Origin: Patagioenas fasciata
Taxonomy: Eukaryota; Chordata; Aves; Columbiformes; Columbidae
NCBI RefSeq assembly: GCF_037038585.1
Contig: NC_092520.1
Span: forward strand, 7,642,501 to 7,706,500
Reading direction: 5' to 3'
Length of the DNA stretch: 64,000 nucleotides
This document shows, piece after piece, positions 41,717 through 54,100 of this stretch. The position numbers were made by a program, and so were the translations under genes. How positions within the stretch are numbered: position 1 is the stretch's first letter; each line of letters begins with the position of its first letter. Below the pieces are notes generated by a model. That model was not told where the DNA came from. It saw nothing but the letters and a program-made list of their open reading frames with translations, and searched no databases.

Positions 41717-44700
41717 TTGGAGGTACCTGGGCCGGATCAGCTTTGTTCCCCACAGCTGCATTTTTCTTTGAGTTACAGGGATAGAAACCACTGTGCCTTG
41801 CTTCCATTAGGATTTATACTTGGACAGCCAGCTGGAGAAAGACAGCTATTTTAATGGAAAAAACCACTGGGCTTGTGTTTGTTTTTTGTTTGCTTTGCAG
41901 CGAACATGTCATTTTTGTCCAAGACATTGTTTCAGCTCCCTAATTGAATGACGGAAATTTTGAAAGCAGAACAATGAAATGGCATTCTTCTGGAAAAAAA
42001 AAAAATCTGGTTGCATTCCAAGTATTTGCAAATAATTCTGATTGCAGAAGCCAGAACGAAACAAACTCATTAAAGTATTTGTGAATACACTTGGTATTTT
42101 GTATTTTTCAATAGATTCTGCTTACTACCACACTTGGGCTTTGCTCTGTGCAGAGAAGGGAATCCTATTTCTCACTCATTTGATCCTACTCAGTAAATAA
42201 AGTCAGCTCGGCTTTGCTCCATCTTATGCTCCATGAAGCTTTAGCTCATTCTGATAAGAAAAAAAGATCTAGAGGTAAGCAGGAGCCCCAGCTGAAAATA
42301 TAACTGAATTAAAAGCTCACTTTTTGAATGCCTTTCTTGTTATTTAAGGTTTGCTTGTCAAGTGAGGTGATATTCAGCGTTGAGCTGGATCTCAGAATCT
42401 CAGCCTTAGTCATTTCTGCTTAATGCAATAACCTCTTGAATGAAATAGTTTATTTCCTGGCAAAGGGCTTAACAGAGAAATTAGACTGTGCTCTGGCATG
42501 GCACTTAAATTGGCTTCCAGAAAGATTGTGATTATCTTCTGAAGCCGGCTGAGCCAGGAGTCTGTTCTTTATCAGTGCCTCTTGGTCTGCTCTCCCCTTT
42601 TCATACCAGTTCCACACAGTGCTTCAAGCTCATGATCGGGACTGCTTGGGAAACTGCTTTAAATTGGTTCAGGACATCACTTGTGATTTTTTTGTAGCTT
42701 CGTTTTATTGCTACAGCCTGTGTCTTGTGCACATGTGGGCACCTTGATGATCATCTGAAAAAATGACTCAGGCCCTCAACCGACTGCCAATAATCTCACT
42801 TATTGATTATTTTTCCACCCATCTTCCCTTTCACCTTTCACCTTACTGCTCCACCTGGTTACTTTTCCAAAGTCAAAGTGCTGAATTTCACAGTTTTGTT
42901 CTAGTTTAATGCCCACCAAAGGCAATGGAGAGATTCAGATTGACTTCAGTGCCTCTGGGTTATGGTCGAAATCTAGAAAGACATTTTCAGGTTATAATAC
43001 TCATCATAGCTCAAGAGATAAGTGCTTACCTCTGCGAATGCAATTCACCGTGCTAAGTAGGCACTTAATTAACAATAGAATTATCTTTTTCAGCTTCTGC
43101 AAAGAGAATTGTGTCTCATTCCTAGCAGACAGGTAACATTCCAGGACACACGAGCATCTCAACAGAGAAACCAATATTCAACCAGTGCATTAATGAAATT
43201 ATCTTCTCTTTCTGAAAGGTTGTTCCTCCAGATAAAGACTGGAACATGTGGATGGGAGAGATGTTAAAGCTTCCATTGCTGCTGTTTATGCGGTTCTTGT
43301 TTTTTAATAAAATCCAAACAGACACATAATTCTGTCAACATGAGTTTATCAGAGGAGCAATCTGATGGTGTAAAAAAGAAAACAACTTTCATTACTAATA
43401 TAATAAATCCATCACAAAAGACTATAGAATTACTTTCTTCTGTCCTTGAGACATACTCTCTACAGTTAAAGAGCTGGGTCATGTCCCCACCATCCATTTT
43501 TCAGTCTGTTAGCTTGGAAATGCTCACAAGTGCATAGAAAGCGGTGGGCAGTATGGAGTTTGTGACAAACATGCCCATGGAAAGAAATGGGACTGCAAGC
43601 ATGAAACATTTTTCAGTGTGCTGCTGGCCAGTCTTGAAACCACTACAACTCGGGAGTGAGTCACTAGGAGGTGAAAAACTTTAAATCTCTTCTTACTAAT
43701 CCCTTGAGCTGATCAGGCCCTTTCCTCTCTTGGGCATGAAGAAGAAAACCTCATTTTCCAGAATGCTTAAAACAGCATCTCCATCTAAGTATTTTTGCAT
43801 ATGCAGGCAAAACATGCAAAACCATTAGAGCAATGACAGAAATGTCTAGAGGAATGTGAGCTATTTTAAAGTGACCGAATGTCACCGAGGCTCCTTCTTG
43901 AAGCTTATGCAGTTTGCTAGAGAAAAAAGACCATTTCCATGGTTTGTTCCATCATCCTGGAGAACTTTACAACAGGAATACAAACCTGATTAATCCTGGA
44001 GAGCAATCAAAAGTTGGAAGCAAGGTACAGAAACAACTTTTACACTATTGCCTAAGAGCGGGACATTGAGTTAAGGGAAGAAAACAGAAGGAACCACTGC
44101 TTTCATGGTACCATAGAAAGATGCTTCAACCCTCATCTGAACTGCTGACAGCTCTCAAAAAGTTCAGGTGTAGCTGGTCAGAACCAGGTTCCAAAACCAA
44201 AGTCTACAGAGGAGTTACTGGCAGCGCACAAGTAATTTGCTCTCTTCTTCCTTGCTTTCCAGCCACTAAAGAGCTTTAAAGGAGAACTTAAAAATACATC
44301 AAATGCTTCCTGATAAATATTTTTCCATGTACACCATTTCTGTACTTGTCATGGGGCTGTTAGGAGAGTGAAATGTTCTACCAGCCCCTGTCTCTGCTAA
44401 GATGCCCAGCACATAATGACTGTGTTTGAGAGCCTGGGATTTGAATGTCAGTACATCCAAAGCAGAGGAAACCCAAAGAACTTCATAGCTCTAACAGGGA
44501 TGTGGAACAGCTTCCTGGTTTAAAAAAATAATAATAATAAAAAAGTCTGTGAAAAATGGTAACTCCACATTTATGCCTGGTGTTATGTGATCCTTCCTCC
44601 CTTTGAGTTACAGTGGATACCTTGTTCCACCTTCAGAAAACATCCGACTCAGTGGAAGGAGGATGTTTGTTCTGTTCTTCTGAAGGAGTTTGAAGCAGAG

Positions 44701-45909
44701 CCCAGTCTGGGGCCCCCGATGAAAGGCTTCGTGATGCCACATTCCCTTGAGGAGATTTGAAGGAATCTAATCTGCTGTGAGATATAAATGAAACAGTTTA
44801 CTTGAACAGGTTTTCCCTTCTGTGCGCAATGCAATCCTCTTTTTAAACTGGTGGATTCCCGTCGCCCGGTTTTGCTGAGGCCCACACTGACTTGTTGTGC
44901 ATGTCCAGTTATAATGGTAAAGAATATTGAGTGCTCTGACCAGTGTGGCTGGGTTATTTGCAATTATGAATTATGAGGATTTTCAGATTTGCTGGCCAAG
45001 CTTTTGGTCCTAGCAGCAAGTTCCTGAGCTGATAATCTAGGTCACCTGGGTATTTTTAAGGCTGATGTCATTCTTTGTTTCTTTATGATGACTGCAGAAG
45101 GTGTAAAAAGAGTTTGTGTCTGTCTGGTTTGCGTTTATCATGGGAAAGATATTGGAGAACTTGCAAAAGTCTCACATAAAGTAACCAAAAATTAGTCTGA
45201 AGAGGACAAAGTATTTTGTCCACTGTTAAAAGCATAAAATTTTGATTTATTTCTGTTGTTGCTACCCAGTAACTCCAATTTCTGGCACAAACTCTGAGGA
45301 AAACCATACCTGTTCAGGATCCCATGCCTTATATTTATTTAGCTGAAGCTGCTGAAAAATTCCCTGCTGAAACAAAGGAGAAAGCTGATTTCCAGATTTT
45401 TAGAAGATCAACAGCAATCAAACAAATTCCCAAACAAACAGATTGTGATTCCTCTAAAGATACACAAGTGAAACCTTCTCTGTTTCAGATGCCTGATTCT
45501 TATATTGCTAAAACCAGGGCAGTTTATCTTTCTACATTGCACCACTGAGAAGATCAGTGGTTCTGTGTGTGTCGAATTCCCCTGAAACTGCAATATTCTC
45601 TTCTTTATCTAATAAGTGGCCAACTGGGGCCATGCTTGGCTGCTGTTGACATCAATGATTCTACTGAAGGGACTAAATAAACAGTTGAATTCCTAGAACT
45701 TCTCACCCACAGAAAAGCATCCTTACAGTCAGAATTACTTCAGCTTTGCAGTAGCAGAAACAGGGTCAGAGACTTGCCCTGTATCATTCTCATCCATGCT
45801 AATGACAAGTTCACTGAAGACAGCAGCTTCTGTCTCTACATGCAGGATGGAAATAAAACAGATATTTAGCCTCCTACGGTATTTTTGGACTACGTGCTTG
45901 GCTGGCAGT
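41717..45909. other. 4.2 kb intergenic spacer
   Basis: No CR1 or exon is recognised. There is an A-run near 41,995 and a short (ATA)n at 44,522-44,544. Chance ORFs are up to about 104 codons. Confidence 0.6.
44522..44544. repeat. Short A/(ATA)n simple repeat
   Basis: An A-run followed by AATAATAATAATAA and another A-run. Confidence 0.85.
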
Positions 45910-46302
45910 GCTGGTCCTCATGTCTGTACTCTGCTCTGGTGAAAATCTATCTGCAGTGCTGGTCCAGCTCTGGAGTCCTCAGCACAGGACACACATGGAC
46001 CTGTTGGAGAGGGGCCAGAGGAGCCACAGAAATGATCAGAGGCTGGAACAGCTCTGCTGGGAGGACAGGCTGAGAGAGCTGGGGTTGTTCAGCTGGAGAA
46101 GAGAAGCTCCGGGGAGACCTTACTGCAGCATTTCCAGTACCTAAAGGAAACCTATAAGAGAGCTGGAGAGGGGCTTTTTACAAGGACATGCGGTGATAGA
46201 ACAAGGAGACGTGGCTTTAAACTGAAAGAGGGGAGATTTAGATTAGATCTAAGGAAGAAATTCCGCACCATGAGTGTGGTGAGGCACTGGAACAGGTTGC
46301 GG
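45910..46302 (+). mobile_element. CR1 LINE, 3'-incomplete copy
   Basis: Frames give [24 protein letters not shown] and related ORF2 C-terminal sequence, then [17 protein letters not shown] sequence. The copy stops abruptly at GGAACAGGTTGC (46,302), without a tail, where a second CR1 begins. Confidence 0.9.
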
Positions 46303-46626
46303 CCTTTCAGTACTTAAAACTGGCCTATAAGAAAGATGGGGACAGACCTTTTAGCAGGGTCTGTTGCAATAGGACAAGGAGTGATGGTTTTAAACCAAAG
46401 GAGAGGAGATTAAGGCTGGACATTTTTTACACTGAGGGTGGTGAAACCCTGTCCCAGGTTGCCCAGAGAGGTGGTGGATGCCCCATCCCTGGAGACATCC
46501 CAGGCCAGGCTGGACGGGGCTCTGAGCAACCTGAGCTGGTGAAGATGTCCCTGCTCATGGCAGGGGTGGCACTGGATGAGCTTTAAGTTCTCTTCCAACC
46601 CAAACCATTCTATGATTCTATGATCT
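46303..46626 (+). mobile_element. CR1 LINE copy abutting the previous one
   Basis: It restarts at the CAGTACTTAAAACTGGCCTA segment already passed at 46,134-46,160, so the same ORF2 region occurs twice. It then runs to a complete tail (CTCTTCCAACCCAAACCATTC plus two ATTCTATG units). This tail subfamily (GGTGGCACTGGATGAGC) also appears at 50,928. Confidence 0.92.
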
Positions 46627-48514
46627 ATTCAGCAGATGCCAAATCCACTGCTTAGAAAAATTCAAAGCGTCTCCATGCTCCACCAGTACAGCCTGCTCCT
46701 GTAAAGCCACTTAGGAGCAATCTTGTATCTACCACAGAGCTAGAAAGGTTTAAGAGCATTTTTATCAATCAAGCTTCTTGTTTGTTAAGTAGCAAATGAA
46801 GTGGATCAGATTGTTTCAGTTCCAGCTCCAGCGGGTACAGCTGCTATTTGATCTTGGCGTGTTCCTTTCAATCCTGGTTATGTGAAAGTGGTGACATTTT
46901 TGTTTGTTTATTTGCAAAAAGTCCTTGTGAACATAACCACTGCTCCATTTGGCGGTAATTTCATGGTGTTCAAATAACTTAGTTTTTAATCCTTCTCTTG
47001 CTGCAGCGTGAGAAGCTACAGAAAGCTGTTTTCACTTCTGACATGTTGAGCAGGAGCAATCCACATCTGGGTTTGACTTCTTTTGATGACATTAGAGAAA
47101 TTCCATTGCTTGAGATGTTCTGTGAAGACATACATGGAGGCAAAAGTCACCATTATATAATGCCTTGGTCCGTATATCTTCGATCAGGGAATCTAGCCAG
47201 AAATACTGTCTTGATTATACATGATGGACTCAGACTCTTTGAGCTCTACTGTTTTTTGGACCAACAGAGATGACACAGGTGTGTGTCTTCTAAAAATCCC
47301 AACACCAAGAGCAACTACAGCCAGTCTGCCTCTAGTATAAAAGACAACAAACTCAGAGAGACATCAGCTCTACTACTCATTCCTCCTGCAATACAACCTC
47401 AGAAGCAAATTTCAAATTTGCCTTTAAAAGAGTATTTATAAAGAGCATAATCTTGTCCAAGTGATATAAAAACATCTCGATAATAGCCTCTATGCATTAT
47501 ATAGGATGAAAACAACTGATTAGATACTCTACATAAACAAGCTCTTGGCTTTGTGGTTGATCCATTACAATACTAAAAAAAAATGCTATGTGAATATTCA
47601 CTTTAAACATTTCATTAACCTTCTTAACTCTGACCCAGCATGATGATACACGCTGAGAAATGAACAATATATTTTACATTGCAAATATATGTCTCTGTCC
47701 CAGCCGTTTCTGAGCACGGGATAAATAAATGTGGATTTTCCAGCTGTACCAGCCGAGGAAATTAAAGACCCTCCTCAGTAAAGCACTCAGCATCTTGTTA
47801 ATTTGGATAGCTCCCAGGGAAAGCTTTAAGCAAAATAAATGACCCCTTCCCCTAACAAGAAGTTAGGGGCAGCAAATAAGCAAATTTGCATATGGGAAAT
47901 ACTTATTACTCACCAGCACTAAATGTTTCCTGTTCAAATTGGCAAAGACAAGAATCTAAGTCTCTGTAGTGTTTTACTGAGTAGCTAGGAAGTTAATGGG
48001 AGAGGGAAGATACTACTTATGTCTACCTCAGAAAACAGGGTGAAGCCAGCACTGATAATTCTGCTGAAGTACTCTCACATTCTATATTAAATGGACTCTT
48101 ATTTGCTTGTTTAAATTAATATCTAAATCAGACAGGTCTGAGGAGGGCGCAGGATTAATGCAGGTGGATTTTAATAATGAAAACAAGTTTGCAAGGTCTT
48201 TAAAAGAAAAATAAATATATATATACATAGCAACTATAAGGACAAATATTGCCAAGATTTTCAGAAGTGTCTGTGATTTTGGGTACTACCCGTTTACATT
48301 GTGACAACTGAAAAGGGCTCAAATTCACAAGTGAGGAGCACAATTTTTCCAAGAAGAGGCTTTCTGAGATATTTAAAGGAGGCCACTTGGATATTAAAGA
48401 TATCAGTGCATTCAAATCATCACTATAATCTTCAGAAAATCTTAGGCACAAGGGAACCATCTTCTTAGTAATGTTGCAAGCTGTGTGAGATAACCAGCTT
48501 GACTTTACTTTTCT
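46627..48514. other. Intergenic spacer
   Basis: No feature is recognised apart from a short TA-rich patch at 48,213-48,226. Confidence 0.6.
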
Positions 48515-48713
48515 GGGTAGTTCACAGAAAGTGTTGTCAGGCATTGGAACAGGCTGCCCATGGAAGTGGTGGAGTCACTGTCCCTGGAGGGGTTTAAAAG
48601 GCGTTTAGACGAGGTTCTTAGGGACATGGTTTAGTGCTAGAGTTACATTAGGTTATGGTTGGACTCGATCATCCTGAGGGTCTCTTCCAACCAAGATGAC
48701 TCTATGATTCTCT
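48515..48713 (+). mobile_element. CR1 LINE fragment (3' 200 bp)
   Basis: It contains GTTGTCAGGCATTGGAACAG, the CTGGAGGGGTTTAAAAGGCG block and a GGTTATGGTTGGACTCGATC to TCTATGATTCTC end. It belongs to the GCTAGAGTTAGG-type subfamily. Confidence 0.94.
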
Positions 48714-49642
48714 TCTGTGATTCATAATGCAACCCCTTCTCAGAAAAGCAATGAAAACACAGTTTGCTTGAAAGATCACAAGAGGCTGTGCCATTAAGGG
48801 AAGCAGGAAAAACTTATTATATATATTATAATATATTCCTCTCACTGTGCAACAAAATCCAACCAATAATGCTCAGATGTCCTCTTTAAGGGACCTGAGA
48901 GCAGCTACCTCACCATTTTGGCTGCTATCCAGAGTATGCATTTTGTGTCCAAAGTTGAGGGGGAAAAAGGGCCGTTTTGGCTAATGATTTTGCAGGAAGA
49001 TTGACACAAAGAAGTAGTTGGAGTATTTTTAACAGAAGCAAATATTTCACAGAGTTTTACTTTCAAAGGCCTGGCTGTGGCTTTTGTTTAGTTTCTTTTG
49101 TACTTGGCTAGATCCCAGCATACGATTTGCAGAACATGATCTGCCTTTCCTGTACCTGTGGGTTTTTTGGTAGCTCAGGATTAGCATCTGTTAAAAGGCA
49201 CGTCTTGGAGATCTCAAGGCAGCATATTCAGCTGCACTCGCCAATATCTTATGTTAACAAGATCAGTAGCAGTGTGTGGGTTATATGAGCTGGGGAATAG
49301 CTCATCTTGGGCACCTCATCAGTCATCAGCAGTCGCTGTCAAAGCAATAGGTTTCCAACAGTGACTGCAGGTGGATATCAAATGTAATAGCAGCCAGAAT
49401 TAAGTGGGTTTTAGGTTGGGGGCTTTTGTTTAAACAGCTGTTTAAATAGCACAAGACCGACCCATTACAAATATGTTGCTATTTCATATGGAGAACTACA
49501 TATACAACAATGCCATAAGGTAAACCTGGAAAAGAAAATTCTGTTTCTCTCAGCTGTAAAGGTGCTCCAGTGCATGTTTGCTGCCCTTTTCTAGTGATGT
49601 TCAGCAGCCACAAATCTACTGGGATGCCTAGTGTGACAGAAA
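48714..49642. other. Intergenic spacer
   Basis: TA-rich patch near 48,818-48,838; nothing else is recognised. Confidence 0.6.
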
Positions 49643-49870
49643 CATAGAATCATTTTGGTTGGAAGAGACCCTTAAGATGGAGTCCAACCATAACCTAACT
49701 CAGGCACAAAACTGTGTCCCTAAGAACCTCATCCATACGTCTTTTAAACACCTTCAGGGATGGTGACTCAACCCTTTCTGCAAAGACTTTTTTCCTAATA
49801 TCCAATCTGAATCTCCCCTGGCACAACTTGAGGCCATTTCCTCTTGTCCTGTCACTTACTACTTGGGTGA
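49643..49870 (-). mobile_element. CR1 LINE fragment
   Basis: A reversed CR1 tail (ACATAGAATCATTTTGGTTGG) followed by sequence to GAGGCCATTTCCTCTTGTCC, the ORF2 C-terminal region. It is more diverged than the plus-strand copies of the same subfamily. Confidence 0.92.
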
Positions 49871-50153
49871 AGGAGAGAAGAAGCAGCTGAGAATGGTGCT
49901 CAGAGATGAAGAAAATGTCTTCATGCCACTCCCACCTCTGGCTTTTATTTGAGTGTTGTCTTTATCTCCCTTTCTACATCCCACAAAGACTTCACATTGT
50001 TGTGCTCTCAGCAAGAGAAATGCTCTACATGGAATATCCAATCTGAATCACACAAGGGCTGAGAGCTCCTCAAAGCCTTCCTACAGTTCCTAGGTGATCA
50101 TGAACAGACAAGCTCTTTAGGCCACTCTCCACTGTCTCTTCCAGTGCAAGAGC

Positions 50154-50290
50154 ATAGAATCATAGAATAATTTTGGCTGGAAGAGGTCCTTAAGATCATC
50201 AAATCCAACCATAACCTAAATCTAGCACTAAACCATGTCCCTAAGAGCCTCATCTACACATTTTTTAAACATCTCCAGGGATGGTGAGCA
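50154..50290 (-). mobile_element. CR1 LINE fragment (3' 135 bp)
   Basis: The sequence opens with ATAGAATCATAGAATAATTT, then TGGCTGGAAGAGGTCC, and breaks off at CTCCAGGGATGGTGAGC. A short reversed CR1 tail. Confidence 0.92.
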
Positions 50291-50925
50291 TGGAGCCATC
50301 AGGTGAAGACAGGAGAGGCCAGGTGTGGAACAAACAAAAGGAGACGGCTCTTCATTCAGCGGTTTGGCCTTTTGCTGCTGTGTTTTAGGAACAGGTATTA
50401 GCCCAACTCCGAAACAACTTCAAAACCCCTCCCTCAGAAACTAAGAAGGGCTGAAGAAAAAGAGAAGGCAGAAAAAAGGAGAAGCCAAATGACTACAGGG
50501 AACAGTGACTGAAAAGAAGGGAAGAGGTGGCAGGAGAAGTTTAAAAACTGGAGGGAAACAAAGAGCAAAGAACTCCCAAAAGCACCACCACCCTAGTAAA
50601 CTGCTTTTCTGAAGGATGAATGGAAACAAGCCTCACAGACTTGGGGGTCAGTCAAGCTTAATTCTCCTGTTAACACAACTGGCTGGCTTAACCAAGGCCA
50701 GAAGGAAGTAGGTGAGGAGGTCCCACGGTGTAGTGGGGTCTTAGGTGGGACAAGTGTAGATAAATATGTGAAGAAAAAAGTGCAGCCTCAGGAAGAGATT
50801 CTTGGGGAGCAGAAAAAGGGAACACAGCCTGGCAAACTTGACCTGAATGTGTGCTAGGCCTCACCTTGCAAAAAAGGCGTGAGTTAAGAAACATCTTGAG
50901 CTGCTCTATGAACATATTTGTGTCA
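50291..50925. other. Spacer between CR1 copies
   Basis: Purine-rich (GA-rich) on the plus strand, especially at 50,440-50,560; no gene is recognised. Confidence 0.6.
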
Positions 50926-51150
50926 TAGCATCATAGAATAGTTTGGGTTGGAAGGGACCTTAAAGATCATCTAGTCCAACACTTGCCATGGGCAGGGACA
51001 TCTTCACCCAGACCAGGTTGCTCAAAGCCCCGTCCAACCTGGCCTTGAACACTTCCAGGGATGGGGCATCCACAGCTTCTCTGGGCAGCCTCTTCCAGTG
51101 CCTCACCACCCTTATTGTAAGAAATTTCGCTTGTTGAGTGGGAATTTTCC
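50926..51150 (-). mobile_element. CR1 LINE fragment (3' 220 bp)
   Basis: The left end is ATAGCATCATAGAATAGTTTG followed by GGTTGGAAGGGACCTTAAAG. The minus strand reads RVVRHWKRLPREAVDAPSLE then FKARLDGALSNL, the ORF2 C-terminus. The tail matches the 46,303-46,626 subfamily. Confidence 0.94.
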
Positions 51151-54100
51151 ATTTCATGTCTATAGTGATCAGAGTGCTTAGATCAGAATATAAACTGGAA
51201 GACTGGATACCAGGCTAACTCAGATCAGTGAACAAGAAAACAGGAAGAGAAGAAGAAATCTCACTCTCAGGACAGAACATCTTGGCTAAGGATTCCCCTG
51301 GGTATAGGAAATGAAGGCACAGAGATACAAGAGTGATGACTGGATTCTCTTAGCATGTGTTTCCAGCAGAGCTTAGCACTGTTACCAGTACAGTTTTGGT
51401 AGTGCCGAGATATAAGGGATCCCGGCTATCAGTGCTGTACTGATGTACTACAGCAGGCATTAACTCTCAAGTATATAATGAGTATAAGAAACAAGAAGAG
51501 ACAGTAAACAGACAGGGAGACTTTAAAAGAAAATGGTGGGTTAAGGAAGGAACAGTTATCTGTCATATCCATTACATTTAGAAGACATCTATCACCTTGT
51601 TTTCTAAACTCCAAAGGAAATTACAGAATGTCCTGGAGTTCAGAGGAGCCACATATTTCTCTCTGCTCCTCTGGAATGACAGTGGTAGGTGAACAGAATC
51701 TTAAACAGATGATGGATAGAGGCATCTCCTTCCCTTTCCGGAAACTGGAGTCATTACTGAGACAGACAGCTGGATGGAGGAAGACCTGTTTGTGGCATAA
51801 ATTTTAGTGCAAGAATACAGATTTTTGGCCTGGTCCTAGCTATTTCAGAGCCTCATTTGGGTAATTCTCTCAGACAATTCTCTCCAGCTCCCACTAGGAA
51901 TGCCTTGTCCTAGGGGTCAGGGGAAGATACCTATCATCTATTACTATGACATTCACCCACTAGGATCCAGTCTTCCTATTAAGTTGGAGGCCCTGATTTG
52001 TCCGCCCTGTACTCAGATTATGTATCTTGTTCACTGGGAGTTACAGCCTTTGCAAATGCATTCCAAATTCTGCTTGATTTAATCAACATGATTTTCTCTT
52101 TCCTAATGGATTGGCCTTTCCCTCTCTGAACCGTGAATGCTTAGCTGCAGTAAGAGCAGGGAGGGCTCACTGGTGTCACAGCAAATCTTTCACCATCCTG
52201 CTCCTCACAGTGTTTGTTCCCCACTCCTTCACCAGCAGCTCCACCTCTTAAGGTCCACTTCAATTCAATGAACTCTGCAAGATGCCCCGTCACTTCTTAC
52301 AGTCACCTCCCTGAAAATACAGGCTCCTTATAAACTCTGTGTGACTAAATGGCTGCCTCCTGTCTCTGCAGTGACAAACTGTGACTTTCAACTGAGACTG
52401 ACGGAAAATTTATATCATCACAAAACTCCTTCTTACCTCTTTTTGTCATCCCCAAGATGTCACAGACACCTGACCTCCAAAGGCTGGTGGCAGAGCTGCT
52501 TTTAACAGGCTCCAAGGAATAGTAGAAGTTTGCCCTAGAGCTGCCCCACATCCTGACTTTCCTCCCCCTAATTCAGCCAGAATTTAATAAACTAATATGT
52601 TTTCAAAGAATGGAAATAAAGGAGATAATATCACCTTTAATCTCCTTGTCTTGCTTTCCCCACCAGTAAAAGAAGGATAATAAAACACATTTGTACACCT
52701 CTGAGGGGTGTTGTGAAGGATAAGTTAGTTAATGCCTGTAAAGTGTTCTGTAATTGCTCAAAATGTTATAATGAAAAGCGTGAGCAGCATGTGAAAAAAG
52801 GATCACCTTCAGAGCCTGAGTGATGCTGAGCTGAAGCCTTAAACAAAAAGCCAGTTTAAGAAGAGCAGTGCTGTATACTGAGCTCACTCCTAATGCAGAT
52901 GAAAACATCATATTGAGGAAAGTGGGGAAAAGCCACCATCCACGTTGGCCTAAAGCTCTTCCTTGGCTCAGAAGGAAAATAACTAGTTGTGCAGGTGCAA
53001 GCAGCACCTACCTGACATGACTTGTGAGGCCTAAGCAGGTATCAGGAAACCTGTTGTGCTGCTATTACACAGCACAAACTGTGCACTGGGTCTGTGAGCA
53101 GATGTGAATGAGTCTGTGGGACTATGCAAAGGACATTAAAAGAGGTGCTATCAGCAGCCCAGATCTTAAAATGTCATGACTCAGATTTCATTACCATGAA
53201 ATTTGCTTAAAAATCTCTGCATTTCCTATAGGTGCCAACTGTGGAGTAGGGTTCCCCTTCCTTCTAACTCCTGAGCCCTGAATTAATAAGTCCTTTCTTT
53301 GCAAACCTGAACACTAGAAGCTTTCCAAAGAAACAAACAAAAGTTCTCACATAACCACTCAATTCCAGAAGCTGGGCTTTAATGTAAGATGCAAAGAATT
53401 GTAAATGTCAGCAGCAAAGCTAACAGCTGGGTGAAATATTCGCTGTTCTTGAAAAGGCTTCCTACAGGTGGCAAGTTTGGACTCTGATCTGTCTGCTTCT
53501 TGAACACACAGAAAAGGGCAAGTTGAGGGAAGGACACTTATCACAACATGATCCCTCACGTGTGAAATCACTTCTGCACAGCAAGGACTATTGCTAAGGT
53601 ATAAAGGCTGCATAGATTTGTACTGATCTGCTGAGCAAGTGACTTCAGAAATAGGTATGGCTTCTCTCTGTCCTCGCATTTTTGAGCGATTAGTCAGCAA
53701 GGCTATGGCTCTGTTGCTTTCCTGCTACAAGAACAGCTGTAAAGCACCCAGAAAGACGCTGAGGAGGTGAGATACCCCATCAGTCTGAAAGCCAAAAAGC
53801 ATAGCCAGTTCCATATCTATGTTTTAAAATACCTGCAGTCACATCTGGAGAGCAAACCAGGATATGTGTTCTCCTCCCCCTTCCTCCACCTTTCCACGTG
53901 AAAGGTATGGTACTATGATGCACTGTCTGAGGGCTAAGGTCATGTTTGCTTTGATCTGATAACAAATTGTTTAATAATAGCTGGTTGGCATTCAGGAAAA
54001 AAAACCTGCCTGTTTTAACTTGTGGTTTATCATCAGAAGGGGAAACAAGGATTGCTTCTTTTCAGGGACAGGCCAAATGAAGGACAGGAGGCAAATTCCG

